Source: an uncultured Mucispirillum sp.
Lineage (GTDB): Bacteria > Chrysiogenota > Deferribacteres > Deferribacterales > Mucispirillaceae
Length of the DNA stretch: 64,000 bases
Assembly (NCBI GenBank): GCA_944324465.1
Contig: CALUWI010000012.1
Span: 23,205 to 87,204 of the forward strand
Direction: 5' to 3'
In this document: piece after piece, positions 45,918 to 55,213 of the stretch
Layout: each line of letters starts with the position of its first letter
How positions within the stretch are numbered: the stretch's first letter is position 1
Program-made: the position numbers and the translations under genes
Notes under the pieces: generated by a model
The model's database searches: none
What the model saw: the letters and a program-made list of their open reading frames with translations, nothing else
Told to the model about the DNA's origin: nothing

Positions 45918-47474
45918 CTAATTTTTACTGCTTTTATTATCAAGTGATACAGGTTTAGAGAAATCTATTTCAGATTTATTTCCTGTATTGTTATCCTGCA
46001 TACTGCCATTATCCTGCATAATGTTATTTTGGATACTTGTATTATCTTGTGTATTGTTATCGCCTGCAAGTCCTAAATCATAAGCATTTATCTCATCCTG
46101 TTTTGATTTAACAGGCATTTCATTATATATTGACGGCATACTAAATTTTGCTGACGGGTATAATGTTTTTAAGTATGAAAATTCTACATTATCGATAGCT
46201 TCACCTAAAATAAACTCAGGACTTACTGTGCCGTCCCCTGGGTAGCACATTTTAACTGTTGATATTTTATAAGCACCATTCCATGCACTGCCTATTGTAT
46301 AAACATCACATTCTGGGTTATCTATATTAATAGGTGCACCCATAGATATAAGATATGCTTTAACAGTAGCTCTGTCGCCTACTTTTGAATTAACTAATAC
46401 TGTTATATGTTTTTGAGCATTTAATTTATCAATAAACTGTTCTGCTTCATAAAAACCCATATCTGCAGCCATTTGTATTTTAGCAGCACCTTTTGTTTCA
46501 TCTTTTACAGTGCCTCTGCCTGAATATTCAAGCATACCAGTATAATAAACGGCTTCAGGTAAGTCATAGCTTGCTGCATCTTTAAATAAGGCATAAGCAT
46601 TAGCATTATCTTTTGGAACTCCATTGCCAAATAGAAGTGCTTTTGCATATTCAGTTTTAGCAAAGTTATTGCCTTCTGAAATAGCCTCTTTAAGCATAGC
46701 TATTGCTTCTTTCATACCAGCACCTGCCCCGTTATCTATAATAGATTTAGCAGCACGGTATTTCATCATAGAGTCCCCTAATGCTGCAGCCTGTTTCACC
46801 CAGAAAATACCCTGCTCATTATTACCTTTTGATAAAAATAATGTGCCTAAAAGATAGCATGCCTCAGGATTTTTTGTATTAGCATAGCCTACTAAAAGTT
46901 CAGCAGCTTCATTTGTTTTACCAAGAGAAATAAGCTGATTAAATTCTTCACGCCATGGTGCACTGTGGATTGCTGCCATAGTACCCCTTCTTGCAGGTCT
47001 GTCATCTATACGGGAAGTGATAACTGGTTTTTCATCGCTTATATATTCATTCATTGTAAAAAAGCCTTGAGCTTTAATATACATTTCTGGAGTAGTGCCG
47101 TATTTATTAGGAAGTTTTGGGTCTGCACCTGCTTTTATAAGCAGTGATGCAATATACCTGTGGGAGTTAGTTACTGCAGACATAAGTGGAGTGTAACCAA
47201 ACTTATTTACTGCGTTTACTGATGCCTTATATGCAATAAGCTGTCTTACAACTTCCTGATAGCCGCCGTCTGCTGCTAAAATAAGTGCAGTATTACCAAG
47301 CCTGTCTCTTGCATCAACATCAGCACCATTATATAATGCATCCTTTACTGCATCAGCATCGCCCACTGATGCTGCTTCTAAAAGCTGTGTATTTAAATAA
47401 GGTTCAACTGCATAAACTGTGCAGGTGAATGACATTAATATTACAGTAACAAGTAAGATTATTTTTTTATTCAT
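45918..47474 (-). CDS. Exported ankyrin- and Sel1-repeat protein
   Basis: The 518-residue protein has a signal peptide (MNKKIILLVTVILMSFTCTVYA). It then has about three ankyrin repeats (about 30-135; for example GADVDARDRLGNTALILAADGG) and four or five Sel1-like repeats (about 200-345; for example FGNGVPKDNANAYALFKDAASYDLPEA). A compact region with two cysteines follows, then a tail rich in Asn, Gln and Asp with DN.. repeats. Sel1 repeats mediate protein contacts. Its role at the envelope or with a host is unknown. Confidence 0.82.
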   Translation of the reverse strand: MNKKIILLVTVILMSFTCTVYAVEPYLNTQLLEAASVGDADAVKDALYNGADVDARDRLGNTALILAADGGYQEVVRQLIAYKASVNAVNKFGYTPLMSAVTNSHRYIASLLIKAGADPKLPNKYGTTPEMYIKAQGFFTMNEYISDEKPVITSRIDDRPARRGTMAAIHSAPWREEFNQLISLGKTNEAAELLVGYANTKNPEACYLLGTLFLSKGNNEQGIFWVKQAAALGDSMMKYRAAKSIIDNGAGAGMKEAIAMLKEAISEGNNFAKTEYAKALLFGNGVPKDNANAYALFKDAASYDLPEAVYYTGMLEYSGRGTVKDETKGAAKIQMAADMGFYEAEQFIDKLNAQKHITVLVNSKVGDRATVKAYLISMGAPINIDNPECDVYTIGSAWNGAYKISTVKMCYPGDGTVSPEFILGEAIDNVEFSYLKTLYPSAKFSMPSIYNEMPVKSKQDEINAYDLGLAGDNNTQDNTSIQNNIMQDNGSMQDNNTGNKSEIDFSKPVSLDNKSSKN

Positions 47475-47650
47475 AATCGCTCCGACAAGTATGCTTAAAA
47501 AATTATTTTAATCATAATTTTTTAAAACTTTCAAGCAGTTAATAGTATTTTCTGCATAAATTATAAAAAAATATAATAATTATGCAGACTTTTCACAAGC
47601 ATTTCTTTTTATAAACTTAAAATGATTATTATAATTTTAAATCAGTACAG

Positions 47651-47685
47651 GCAGATTAAATTTATAATATTTAAACTTAATCTGC
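47651..47685. repeat. Intergenic hairpin upstream of the Sel1 gene and downstream of pheT
   Basis: GCAGATTAA (47651-47659) pairs perfectly with TTAATCTGC (47677-47685), with four more pairs inside after one mismatch. Neither strand has a T run after it, so it is not a typical terminator. A second hairpin (CTCAGATAA, loop ATA, TTATCTGAG; 47712-47732) overlaps the pheT stop codon. Confidence 0.5.
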
Positions 47686-47721
47686 TGTGTATAATAATTA
47701 ATAATATCACTCAGATAAATA

Positions 47722-50121
47722 TTATCTGAGAACTGCCCCGTGTTCTTTTTCAAGGGCTTTTAAAATATTATCTATTATCGGATTAATATCTTCATCTCTT
47801 AATGTTTTTTCCATATCTGTAAAAGTTATGCGTACAGCAATACTTTTATATCCAAAATTAATCGGCTTGCCTTCAAACACATCAAATACTATTGTATCTG
47901 TAATTATTGGACTTATTGATTTAACAGTATTTATTAAATCAGCTGCATGTACTTTACTTCTTACGATTAATGCTAAATCTCTTTGTATTGACGGGAATCT
48001 TGAAAATTTAGTATAACGCATGCTTGATTTTGCAGCTTCATTTTTATTATATGCCTCATCAATTAATAAAGAAAAATCAATTTCTGCTATATAACATTCG
48101 TTTTTAATATCAAGTTTTTCTAAAATATCTGGGTGTAATGCTCCAATAAAACCTGCATATTTTCCGTTAATATATACAGATGCAGATTTTCCAGGATGCA
48201 TAAAATGGCAGTCTTCTAATCTTTTATATTCTGCTTGCATATCAAACTTGCCTATTACATTATCAAGAGCACCTTTTAAGTAATAGAAAGTATCAAGTTT
48301 TGGCAGATTTATCCATGTATCATCATAATAGCTGCCCATAACTCCAAGTGATAAGTGAAGCTTTTCTGTTGCAAGGTTTGATTTGCCGTTTGATATATAA
48401 ACATTTGAAAGCTCAAAAAGTTTAATACTTGAATAACCCATATTTTTATTTGTCTGCATATTTTTAATAATAGATGGGAAAATAAATGTTCTCATCCATG
48501 CCATATCCTGCGAAATAGGGTTTAAAAGTTTTACAAAATGTTCTTCATTAGTATCAAATATAGAAAGATATTCTGCACCTAAAAATGAAAAGTTTAATAC
48601 TTCATTATATCCTAAGTTTTCTAAAACATTTCTTGCAGTTCTTGAATATCTTACTTTTGGGCTCTGGATATCTATTTCATTATCCATGTGGGGCATAGTA
48701 TATCCTATTTTATCATAGCCCATAATTCTTGCTACTTCTTCTGCAATATCGCATTCTAATGCAATATCGTTTCTAAAAGTAGGGATAGAAGATATTAATT
48801 TATCACCTTCTATTTCTGTTTTTATTAAAAGGCTGTCTAAAATATTTTTCATATCTTCTATTTTATAATCTGAACCTAAAAGTTTATTTATTCTGCTGCA
48901 TGAAGAAGTAACTTTTCTTTCTTCTATTTTTAAGTTATTTGAACCTGCTTTTCCTTTTAATACAGTGCCGCCGCAGATTTCTGCAATTAAAGAAGCTGCA
49001 TAGTCTGCTAATTTTTCAGTAGCACCATAATCTATGCCACGCTCATATCTGTATGATGAATCAGAAGAAAGACCTAATTTTTTACTTGTTTTTCTCACCA
49101 CAGTTGGCTCAAAATAAGCACATTCTAATACAACAGTATCTGTATCGCTCATAACAGAAGTATATTCGCCACCCATAACACCAGCTATTGCTAACGGTTT
49201 AGAAATATCTGCAATAACAAGCATATCACTATTTAAAGTATATTCTTTGCCGTCAAGAGCAGTGATTTTTTCATTATCAAAAGCATTTCTTACGATAATA
49301 CCTTTATCAATATTTCTTATATCAAAAGCATGCAGCGGCTGCCCCCATTCCATTAATACATAGTTTGTAACATCTACTATGTTATTAATAGGTCTTACAC
49401 CTGCTGCCCTTAATTTTGCCTGCATCCATAATGGAGATGGTCCAATTTTAACACCTTTTATTATGCGTGCAAAATATATTGGACATTTTGATTTTTCTTC
49501 AATATCTACTTTTATATAATCTGATACATTTTCATTATTTTCTACAGCTTTGCATGCAGGCAGTTTTAAAGGTCTTTGAAATACTGCTGCTGCTTCTCTT
49601 GCAACACCGATAACAGAAAGCCAGTCTGGTCTGTTTGGAGTAGCATTAAATTCTACAATAGTATCCCCTGTGCCAACAATACCATTAATATCTGCACCAA
49701 GTGGAGTATCTTCCGGCAGCACCATAATGCCGTTATGTTCATCAGTTAAGCCAAGCTCTCTTTCAGAGCAAATCATACCAAAAGATTCTACACCGCGAAG
49801 TTTTGCTTCTTTTATTTTAATATCGCCAAGAACAGCACCTATTTTTGCAAAAGGCACAATCTGACCTGCTGCCACATTTGGAGCACCGCACACTACCTGA
49901 TATTCTTCTTGTCCGTCAGTAACTCTGCATACACTTAATTTATCAGCATTAGGATGTTTCTCTTTACTAATAACTTTTGCAGTTATCACATTTGATAAAG
50001 CTGCAATCTCATGAAAGCCTTCTGCTTCTAAGCCTGCTAATGTTAAGCCGTCAGCTATTTCTTTAACGGATTTATCATTTAAATCAATATATTCTTTTAA
50101 CCAGTTTATACTAACATTCAT
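47722..50121 (-). CDS. pheT: Phenylalanyl-tRNA synthetase beta subunit
   Basis: PheT forms an alpha2-beta2 enzyme with PheS that charges tRNA-Phe. The 799-residue bacterial-type beta chain starts MNVSINWLKEYIDL, carries an EMAP/tRNA-binding domain (about 40-150) and B3/B4 domains (editing region around KLGLSSDSSYRYERGID). B5 and the core-like domain with RNDIALECDIAEEVARIMGYD follow, and a C-terminal ferredoxin-fold anticodon-binding domain (RYTKFSRFPSIQRDLALIV). It starts 8 nt after pheS. Confidence 0.97.
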   Translation of the reverse strand: MNVSINWLKEYIDLNDKSVKEIADGLTLAGLEAEGFHEIAALSNVITAKVISKEKHPNADKLSVCRVTDGQEEYQVVCGAPNVAAGQIVPFAKIGAVLGDIKIKEAKLRGVESFGMICSERELGLTDEHNGIMVLPEDTPLGADINGIVGTGDTIVEFNATPNRPDWLSVIGVAREAAAVFQRPLKLPACKAVENNENVSDYIKVDIEEKSKCPIYFARIIKGVKIGPSPLWMQAKLRAAGVRPINNIVDVTNYVLMEWGQPLHAFDIRNIDKGIIVRNAFDNEKITALDGKEYTLNSDMLVIADISKPLAIAGVMGGEYTSVMSDTDTVVLECAYFEPTVVRKTSKKLGLSSDSSYRYERGIDYGATEKLADYAASLIAEICGGTVLKGKAGSNNLKIEERKVTSSCSRINKLLGSDYKIEDMKNILDSLLIKTEIEGDKLISSIPTFRNDIALECDIAEEVARIMGYDKIGYTMPHMDNEIDIQSPKVRYSRTARNVLENLGYNEVLNFSFLGAEYLSIFDTNEEHFVKLLNPISQDMAWMRTFIFPSIIKNMQTNKNMGYSSIKLFELSNVYISNGKSNLATEKLHLSLGVMGSYYDDTWINLPKLDTFYYLKGALDNVIGKFDMQAEYKRLEDCHFMHPGKSASVYINGKYAGFIGALHPDILEKLDIKNECYIAEIDFSLLIDEAYNKNEAAKSSMRYTKFSRFPSIQRDLALIVRSKVHAADLINTVKSISPIITDTIVFDVFEGKPINFGYKSIAVRITFTDMEKTLRDEDINPIIDNILKALEKEHGAVLR

Positions 50122-50129
50122 ATTAACAC

Positions 50130-51149
50130 CTAAAATTGTTTTAAAAATTTAAGAGAGTTTTCATAAAACAGGCGTATATCATCAATGCCGTATTTCAGCA
50201 GTGCAATACGCTCAATACCCATACCAAAAGCAAAGCCGCTGTATATTTCTGGGTCAATGCCAACATGTTTAAATACAGCAGGGTTTACCATACCGCAGCC
50301 TGCTATTTCTATCCAGCCAGTACCTTTACACATTCTGCAGCCTTTACCTCTGCAGTGAACACAACCCATATCAACTTCTGCAGAAGGCTCAGTAAATGGG
50401 AAAAAGCTAGGACGCAGACGAACATCTAAATCATCACCAAATATGCGGGAAATAAAAAGTTTTAATGTACCTTTTAAATCTGCCATAGTGATGCCTTTAT
50501 CTACTACAAGCCCTTCTATCTGGTGAAACATTGGCGAGTGAGTCTGGTCATAGTCACATCTGTAAACTGTTCCTGGAGCAATAATTTTTATAGGTGGTTT
50601 CTGGCTTTCCATTACACGAACTTGTACAGGTGAAGTATGTGTTCTAAGCACTATATTATTTTCGTCTATATAAAAAGTGTCCTGCATATCTCTTGCCGGG
50701 TGAGTTTTAGGCAGGTTTAATGCTTCAAAGTTATGAAAGTCATCTTCTATTTCTGGCCCCTGTGCCACAGAATAGCCTGCAGCAGTAAATACATCCACTA
50801 TTTCATCATATATTTTTTTAACAGGATGCAGTGAGCCTTTAGTAAAAGGATAAGGACTTAATGTAACATCTATATATTCCTGAGATAAAGCAGCATCTTT
50901 TAATGCTTTTTTTATTGTGTTTGCTTTTTCATTAAATCTTGTTTCAAAATTATTTCTTAAGCTCTGTATTGCTTCACCCATTTTTGGGCGTTCTTCTGGG
51001 GAAAGAGTACCAAGTACTTTATTTAAAAGGCTTATTATTCCTTTTTTTCCCATATACTTAATACGAACATTGTTTAATTCATCAAGAGAAGAACTTTTTT
51101 CAATTTCTTCTTCAAATTCTGAGGCTTTTTTTAATTCATCATTATTCAT
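50130..51149 (-). CDS. pheS: Phenylalanyl-tRNA synthetase alpha subunit
   Basis: The 339-residue class II catalytic chain has an N-terminal coiled coil (about 1-90), motif 1 around HPARDMQDTFYI, motif 2 around GTVYRCDYDQTHSPMFHQIEGLVVD, and motif 3 FAFGMGIERIALLKYGIDDIR. The PheS-type insert contains four cysteines (CVHCRGKGCRMCKGTGW), seen in many bacteria. It is the first gene of pheST. I see no clear leader peptide or tRNA-dependent attenuator before it. Confidence 0.97.
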   Translation of the reverse strand: MNNDELKKASEFEEEIEKSSSLDELNNVRIKYMGKKGIISLLNKVLGTLSPEERPKMGEAIQSLRNNFETRFNEKANTIKKALKDAALSQEYIDVTLSPYPFTKGSLHPVKKIYDEIVDVFTAAGYSVAQGPEIEDDFHNFEALNLPKTHPARDMQDTFYIDENNIVLRTHTSPVQVRVMESQKPPIKIIAPGTVYRCDYDQTHSPMFHQIEGLVVDKGITMADLKGTLKLFISRIFGDDLDVRLRPSFFPFTEPSAEVDMGCVHCRGKGCRMCKGTGWIEIAGCGMVNPAVFKHVGIDPEIYSGFAFGMGIERIALLKYGIDDIRLFYENSLKFLKQF

Positions 51150-51340
51150 ATATAACCCTTAATAAAAGATTTTATAATATAACAGGGTATTCTATATTAT
51201 AATAAAGATTTTTGCAATAATGAAATAACTTCATTATCTCCATTTTTAAGATTAAAAGAAATTTGAAAAGATTTTATACTATAAAATAACACAAAAATAT
51301 TACATAAACTGCTATAAATATAAGAAAAAATATATTTTTA

Positions 51341-51389
51341 AAAAAATCAGGCGAACCATACTTATTTTCTTAATAAACTGGTCCGCCTG
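51341..51389 (-). terminator. Intrinsic terminator of the lipoprotein gene
   Basis: CAGGCG.ACC (51348-51357) pairs with GGT.CGCCTG (51380-51389) with one mismatch and a loop of about 22 nt, followed on the minus strand by seven T. It lies about 30 nt after the lipoprotein stop. Confidence 0.85.
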
Positions 51390-51417
51390 AATATTTAAAT
51401 TATACTGCTGTTATAAT

Positions 51418-53085
51418 TTATTCTACAGAAGGTTTATACCCTGCATTTTCAGCATCTGACATACAAAGATACGGTATAGTTTCTTTTTCTTCATAAAACC
51501 GCAGAGGGTCTATGATTATATCACCACTGCATTCTGGAGCAAAAGTATTTTTTACTTTAACCCATGCATGGTCAAATTCTGCACCACCATGATTTCCAAA
51601 ACCTGTTGAATAGTTTGCTTTTCCTTCAACATAGGCACATTGGAAATTTGAAGATATCTGGCATGCAAAGGTAAATAATCGTGCCAGACCTTTTCCATTA
51701 AACTGCTCTGTTATTACACCAGTAATATCTGCAGCTCCATTTTCATTATACTTTTTACTATAACTGCTTACTTTATAATTATAAACTAAATCATCAAAAG
51801 TATCAAATTTAAATCTAGTATAATTTTTAATACTATAATATACTCGTTCCTGAATTTGTTTCATTTGGCTTACCCACTGAGCTTTCAGTTCATCATTATT
51901 ATTAAATGAAGGAACAGTCTGTATTTTATAGTAATTTAATAAGTCATATTTTGATTCAATCTGCCCTGCTGCTTTAAAAAGATACAGATTATTTAAATCT
52001 AACATCAGTTTTTCTTCAATTGATTTTATAATATCATTTACTGACATTATATTACCTTGAGTATAATTCTGGAATACCATTGCAGCAAAAATTTCTTTCA
52101 TATCAAGAAAACCAACAGGAACACCAGTTGTTTGTCTATAAAGCCATTCAGCATATTTATAGTTATAATTTTCTTCGCCACAAACTGGTGCACCAGTAGA
52201 TGCATTTAATCTTGCTTCACCAGTTTCAGAATTTATACAATGTTTATCAGCCCATTCGTTATACTGTTTCTGCACTTCTTCAGGTGTGCAGTATTCTTTA
52301 TCTGCCTGACTTAAATTAGTCAGCTCAAATCCAGTTTCATCATCTATACATTTTGCAGTTACAAAAACATCAGTAGCATGGCATAAAACACCTGCTGTAC
52401 ATTCTTCACTTTCTTCTTTATTTCTTCCATAAAATGATTGAAATGAATCGTATAACCTGTCATAAACTTTTTTCTCAAGTTCAGATAAAGTAGACCTGTA
52501 ATAAAGATTATCTCTGTTAATATAATCAAAAATTGTATTTGTAAAATTGTTATATTCAGGGTCTTCTGTAGAAGGTGGAATTATTACTACAACATCACCA
52601 CCTCCCGGCTCTTCAACATCTACTACAACATTACCTGTATTACCGCCTGGGTCTACTGTTACTTCTGTATTGCCACCAGTTTCCCCGCCTGTATCTACTG
52701 TCACATCAGTATTACCGTCAGTATTGCCGCCTATATCTACTGTCACATTAGTATTGCCGTCAGTATTGCTGTCAGTTTCACTGCCTGTATCTACTGTTTC
52801 ATCAGTATTACCGCCAGTTTCACCGCCTGTATCTACTGGCTCATCAGTATTATCACCTGTATCATTGCCTGTATCTATTGGCTCGTTAGGATTATCACCT
52901 GTTTCGCCACCTGCACTTCCATCACCTGCAGGGTTTGATGTTCCACCATCACCACTGCCATCCTGCGAAACTACACTGCTTCCCCCTGAATTATCAGAAC
53001 TTATACTATTTACTGTCCCAGAATTTGTATCGGCACAGGAATATATAATTAACATGAAAGGAATTAAAAAGATAAGATGTTTCAT
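51418..53085 (-). CDS. Lipoprotein with low-complexity repeats and a transglutaminase-like domain
   Basis: The 555-residue protein has a lipoprotein signal peptide with lipid-attachment Cys17 (LIIYSC). Residues about 25-170 are a Gly/Asn/Thr/Asp repeat stalk of TGGNTD.TVD-like units. From about 185 the sequence YYRSTLSELEKKVYDRLYDS resembles the lead-in of bacterial transglutaminase-like proteins, and the C-terminus has HAWVKV (His506) and IIDPLRF (Asp526), the usual His and Asp of that fold. I do not see the expected catalytic cysteine in its G.C context. It may be an inactive, surface-exposed binding protein. Confidence 0.65.
   Translation of the reverse strand: MKHLIFLIPFMLIIYSCADTNSGTVNSISSDNSGGSSVVSQDGSGDGGTSNPAGDGSAGGETGDNPNEPIDTGNDTGDNTDEPVDTGGETGGNTDETVDTGSETDSNTDGNTNVTVDIGGNTDGNTDVTVDTGGETGGNTEVTVDPGGNTGNVVVDVEEPGGGDVVVIIPPSTEDPEYNNFTNTIFDYINRDNLYYRSTLSELEKKVYDRLYDSFQSFYGRNKEESEECTAGVLCHATDVFVTAKCIDDETGFELTNLSQADKEYCTPEEVQKQYNEWADKHCINSETGEARLNASTGAPVCGEENYNYKYAEWLYRQTTGVPVGFLDMKEIFAAMVFQNYTQGNIMSVNDIIKSIEEKLMLDLNNLYLFKAAGQIESKYDLLNYYKIQTVPSFNNNDELKAQWVSQMKQIQERVYYSIKNYTRFKFDTFDDLVYNYKVSSYSKKYNENGAADITGVITEQFNGKGLARLFTFACQISSNFQCAYVEGKANYSTGFGNHGGAEFDHAWVKVKNTFAPECSGDIIIDPLRFYEEKETIPYLCMSDAENAGYKPSVE
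52600..52930 (-). repeat. Coding tandem repeats of the lipoprotein stalk
   Basis: Imperfect units of 18-42 nt encode alternating TGGETGGNT, TDGNT and VTVD blocks. The repeats are exact enough in places to permit copy-number change by slippage or recombination. Boundaries are approximate. Confidence 0.7.
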
Positions 53086-53154
53086 ACCTGCCCTCCTACT
53101 AAGTTATACTACTACTAATACTAATATAGTAAGAAAGTATTACATTATCAACCT

Positions 53155-53614
53155 ATTTTTATTACTGTTTACCAGTATTTTTTTGAAACTATAATTAAAA
53201 ATACTAATTTATAATAAACTTAGTAATTATTATTTATGTATTTGTAGTATATTTTAAACTATCTTACCGCCGCAAATCTCATAAATCAAGTTTTCGTTAT
53301 TTCATTTCTTATGCTCCAATTCCTTAAACATTCGCTGTTTTTTCTCCACAGCAACTGCAACTCGCTATCGCTCAGACAATCAGCTTGCTAACCGTTCCAA
53401 AAAAACAGCTCATAAGAAATTAAGTCGCAAAGAGAATGAAATAACATGGGTGCATTCTTTAAAAGCGGATATAATGTCATATTAATATATACTTATTTTT
53501 AAGCTCTATTTTTAATTCTAGTAAATATTTTATTTTAATTATTATATAGTTATTAGTATTATTGTAAAAAAATGGGGGTTAAGCAGATTTTTATTACTGT
53601 TTACCAGTATTTTT
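53155..53614. repeat. 28-bp direct repeats enclosing a 460-bp intergenic segment
   Basis: The same 28 nt, built around TTACTGTTTACCAGTA, occurs at 53155-53182 and 53587-53614 in the same orientation. Each copy contains the inverted repeat TACTG...CAGTA. The 404 nt between them hold no gene but include the long hairpin element at 53296-53445. The arrangement resembles an insertion with duplicated flank, or two sites recombining around removable DNA. Confidence 0.65.
53296..53445. repeat. Long hairpin element, 150 bp
   Basis: Three sets of inverted arms belong to one foldback. They are 53296-53306 with 53435-53445 (11 bp), 53304-53313 with 53411-53420 (10 bp, CATAAGAAAT) and 53334-53343 with 53400-53409 (10 bp, AAAAAACAGC). 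The centre is richer in G+C than the surroundings. It has no ORF and no T run at its end. It could be a miniature mobile element or a structured RNA. Confidence 0.55.
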
Positions 53615-53726
53615 ATGCAGTAACAGCCTAAATAATTAATAGGTTTTAAATATATTTTGGAATAAACAAACTTATAAAACTTGTAGTTTTAAATTAATAA
53701 TAACATATATATTATAAAACTTATGA

Positions 53727-54974
53727 TTAATAGCCAAATAAAAATCTAAGTTCGGCAAAATATCTTATATCACCATCTAAAGTTAAGCTGTATGGTTTAT
53801 CTTTTTTACCAAAGAAAAATTCAACAAAACCTGCATAGCTGGCACCTGCATCAAAAGCAACACCTACACCCTGCTGCTTAAATATATGCTGATAACCAAG
53901 TGTAATTTCTGCATTATAGGCTACTAAACCATCTGTATTTCCGTATTTTACATCATATCTGCCGCTTGTTTCAATATCACCAATACCAGCATAAACATTT
54001 ATGCCAAACATTAAGCCTTTATATAAATCCTGCCGCATTTCATAAAAGATGCCACCTGTTCTAGAAGTATAATCTACCAAAAGAGTGCTGCCACCTGCAT
54101 AATCGGTGCCAGGCAAAGCAGTTCTTGCACTTCTGCCTTCTTCATAATATATGCCGAAATAAGCATATTCTGTAATAGACGGTTTTAAAACTACAGGTGT
54201 ATCTAAATAAAGGCGGACATTCCAGGAAGATGATGATAAGTGAAAACTGCTGCCGCTTGATAATAAACTGCCCTGCACCATTAAGCTGTCTTTAACTTCA
54301 AAATTATTATTAGTACTTGAATAACTGCCGTCTAAATACATTTCTGCTTTCCAGCCAAAAAATGGAATATAAAATCCAAGCGGCAGTTTTAAATAATAAT
54401 AATTATAGTTATCTGCCTGCTCATCAAGAGATGCACCATTTTCTGAAAATATGAATCTGGAATCTTTTATAGTTAATTCTGGAGAAAAAACTGTACCGCT
54501 GAATAATTTTAAAGAAAGAGCACCATAAGGTATCACATATTCTTTTTGAGATGCATTAGCTGGCCTTATTGAAAACATATTAAAGCCATATATTCCGCCA
54601 GAAACCATTCCTTCTATGTATAAAAAATCTTTGCCCCAGATATTTGTTTTAGACCACCTGTTTTGCATAGACAGCTTTACATCTTTATAAAGCCCCTTAT
54701 CTACAGCATTTATATCTGTATTGATTTTAAATTCTTCCCTTTCAGGAAAACCAAAATCTTTCATAAAAGTATTTTTATCATTAATTAATCTATCTGGAAC
54801 AAGTTTTGGCTTAATTTTAGATTTTTTTGCAGCTGTTGTTTTATTCTTACTTGTTACATTATCAGTTGTTACATTATCATATACTGCTTCATTTGAAGAC
54901 ACAGTCATATTGTCAACTGCATAAACATTAACTGCAAGTATTAATAATGTAACAAAAGATAATATAATACGCAT
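53727..54974 (-). CDS. Probable outer-membrane beta-barrel protein
   Basis: The 415-residue protein has a signal peptide (cleavage near VYAVD), a Thr/Asn/Lys-rich segment to about residue 75, then alternating short amphipathic strands with many aromatic residues. It ends in ELRFLFGY, a terminal aromatic as in outer-membrane barrels. I do not recognise a family. It is the last gene of a three-gene operon, starting 2 nt after the 75-aa protein gene, which follows a DUF815 ATPase. Confidence 0.65.
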   Translation of the reverse strand: MRIILSFVTLLILAVNVYAVDNMTVSSNEAVYDNVTTDNVTSKNKTTAAKKSKIKPKLVPDRLINDKNTFMKDFGFPEREEFKINTDINAVDKGLYKDVKLSMQNRWSKTNIWGKDFLYIEGMVSGGIYGFNMFSIRPANASQKEYVIPYGALSLKLFSGTVFSPELTIKDSRFIFSENGASLDEQADNYNYYYLKLPLGFYIPFFGWKAEMYLDGSYSSTNNNFEVKDSLMVQGSLLSSGSSFHLSSSSWNVRLYLDTPVVLKPSITEYAYFGIYYEEGRSARTALPGTDYAGGSTLLVDYTSRTGGIFYEMRQDLYKGLMFGINVYAGIGDIETSGRYDVKYGNTDGLVAYNAEITLGYQHIFKQQGVGVAFDAGASYAGFVEFFFGKKDKPYSLTLDGDIRYFAELRFLFGY

Positions 54975-54976
54975 TT

Positions 54977-55204
54977 TTAACTTAACACTCTTTCTCTAAC
55001 AGTATTTACAAGCTGCCTTACTTCACCTTCTGCATATAAGTCATCAGAATAAATACCATCAATAGTTTTAAAAAAGCCTTTACGAACAATCACTTCTGCT
55101 TCTGGGAATTTACCCTGTACAGCTTCTTTTACTGCCGTCATTACTTTGGGAAGGTTTGCTTCCCCGCCTGACTTATCAATTGATAAATTGATTTCAATAT
55201 ACAT
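54977..55204 (-). CDS. Small conserved-looking protein of unknown function
   Basis: The 75-residue product (MYIEINLSIDKSGGEANLPK at the start) has no signal peptide, helix or metal motif. Predicted features are an opening beta strand, one helix (PKVMTAVKEAVQGKF), a second strand pair and a final helix ending in RERVLS, so a small alpha/beta domain. It lies 9 nt after the DUF815 ATPase gene and 2 nt before the barrel gene, and is clearly part of that operon. I do not recognise it. Confidence 0.6.
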   Translation of the reverse strand: MYIEINLSIDKSGGEANLPKVMTAVKEAVQGKFPEAEVIVRKGFFKTIDGIYSDDLYAEGEVRQLVNTVRERVLS

Positions 55205-55213
55205 TAGTCCCCC

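Noticed and set aside
52600..52930. Possible CRISPR-like array
   Set aside because: The repeats are in-frame protein-coding units with variable spacing and no unique spacers; they form the stalk of a lipoprotein.
52547..53194. A 215-codon plus-strand open frame rich in Ser, Pro, Val and Leu
   Set aside because: It is the antisense of the lipoprotein repeat stalk. Its composition simply mirrors the repeats and it lacks a ribosome binding site.
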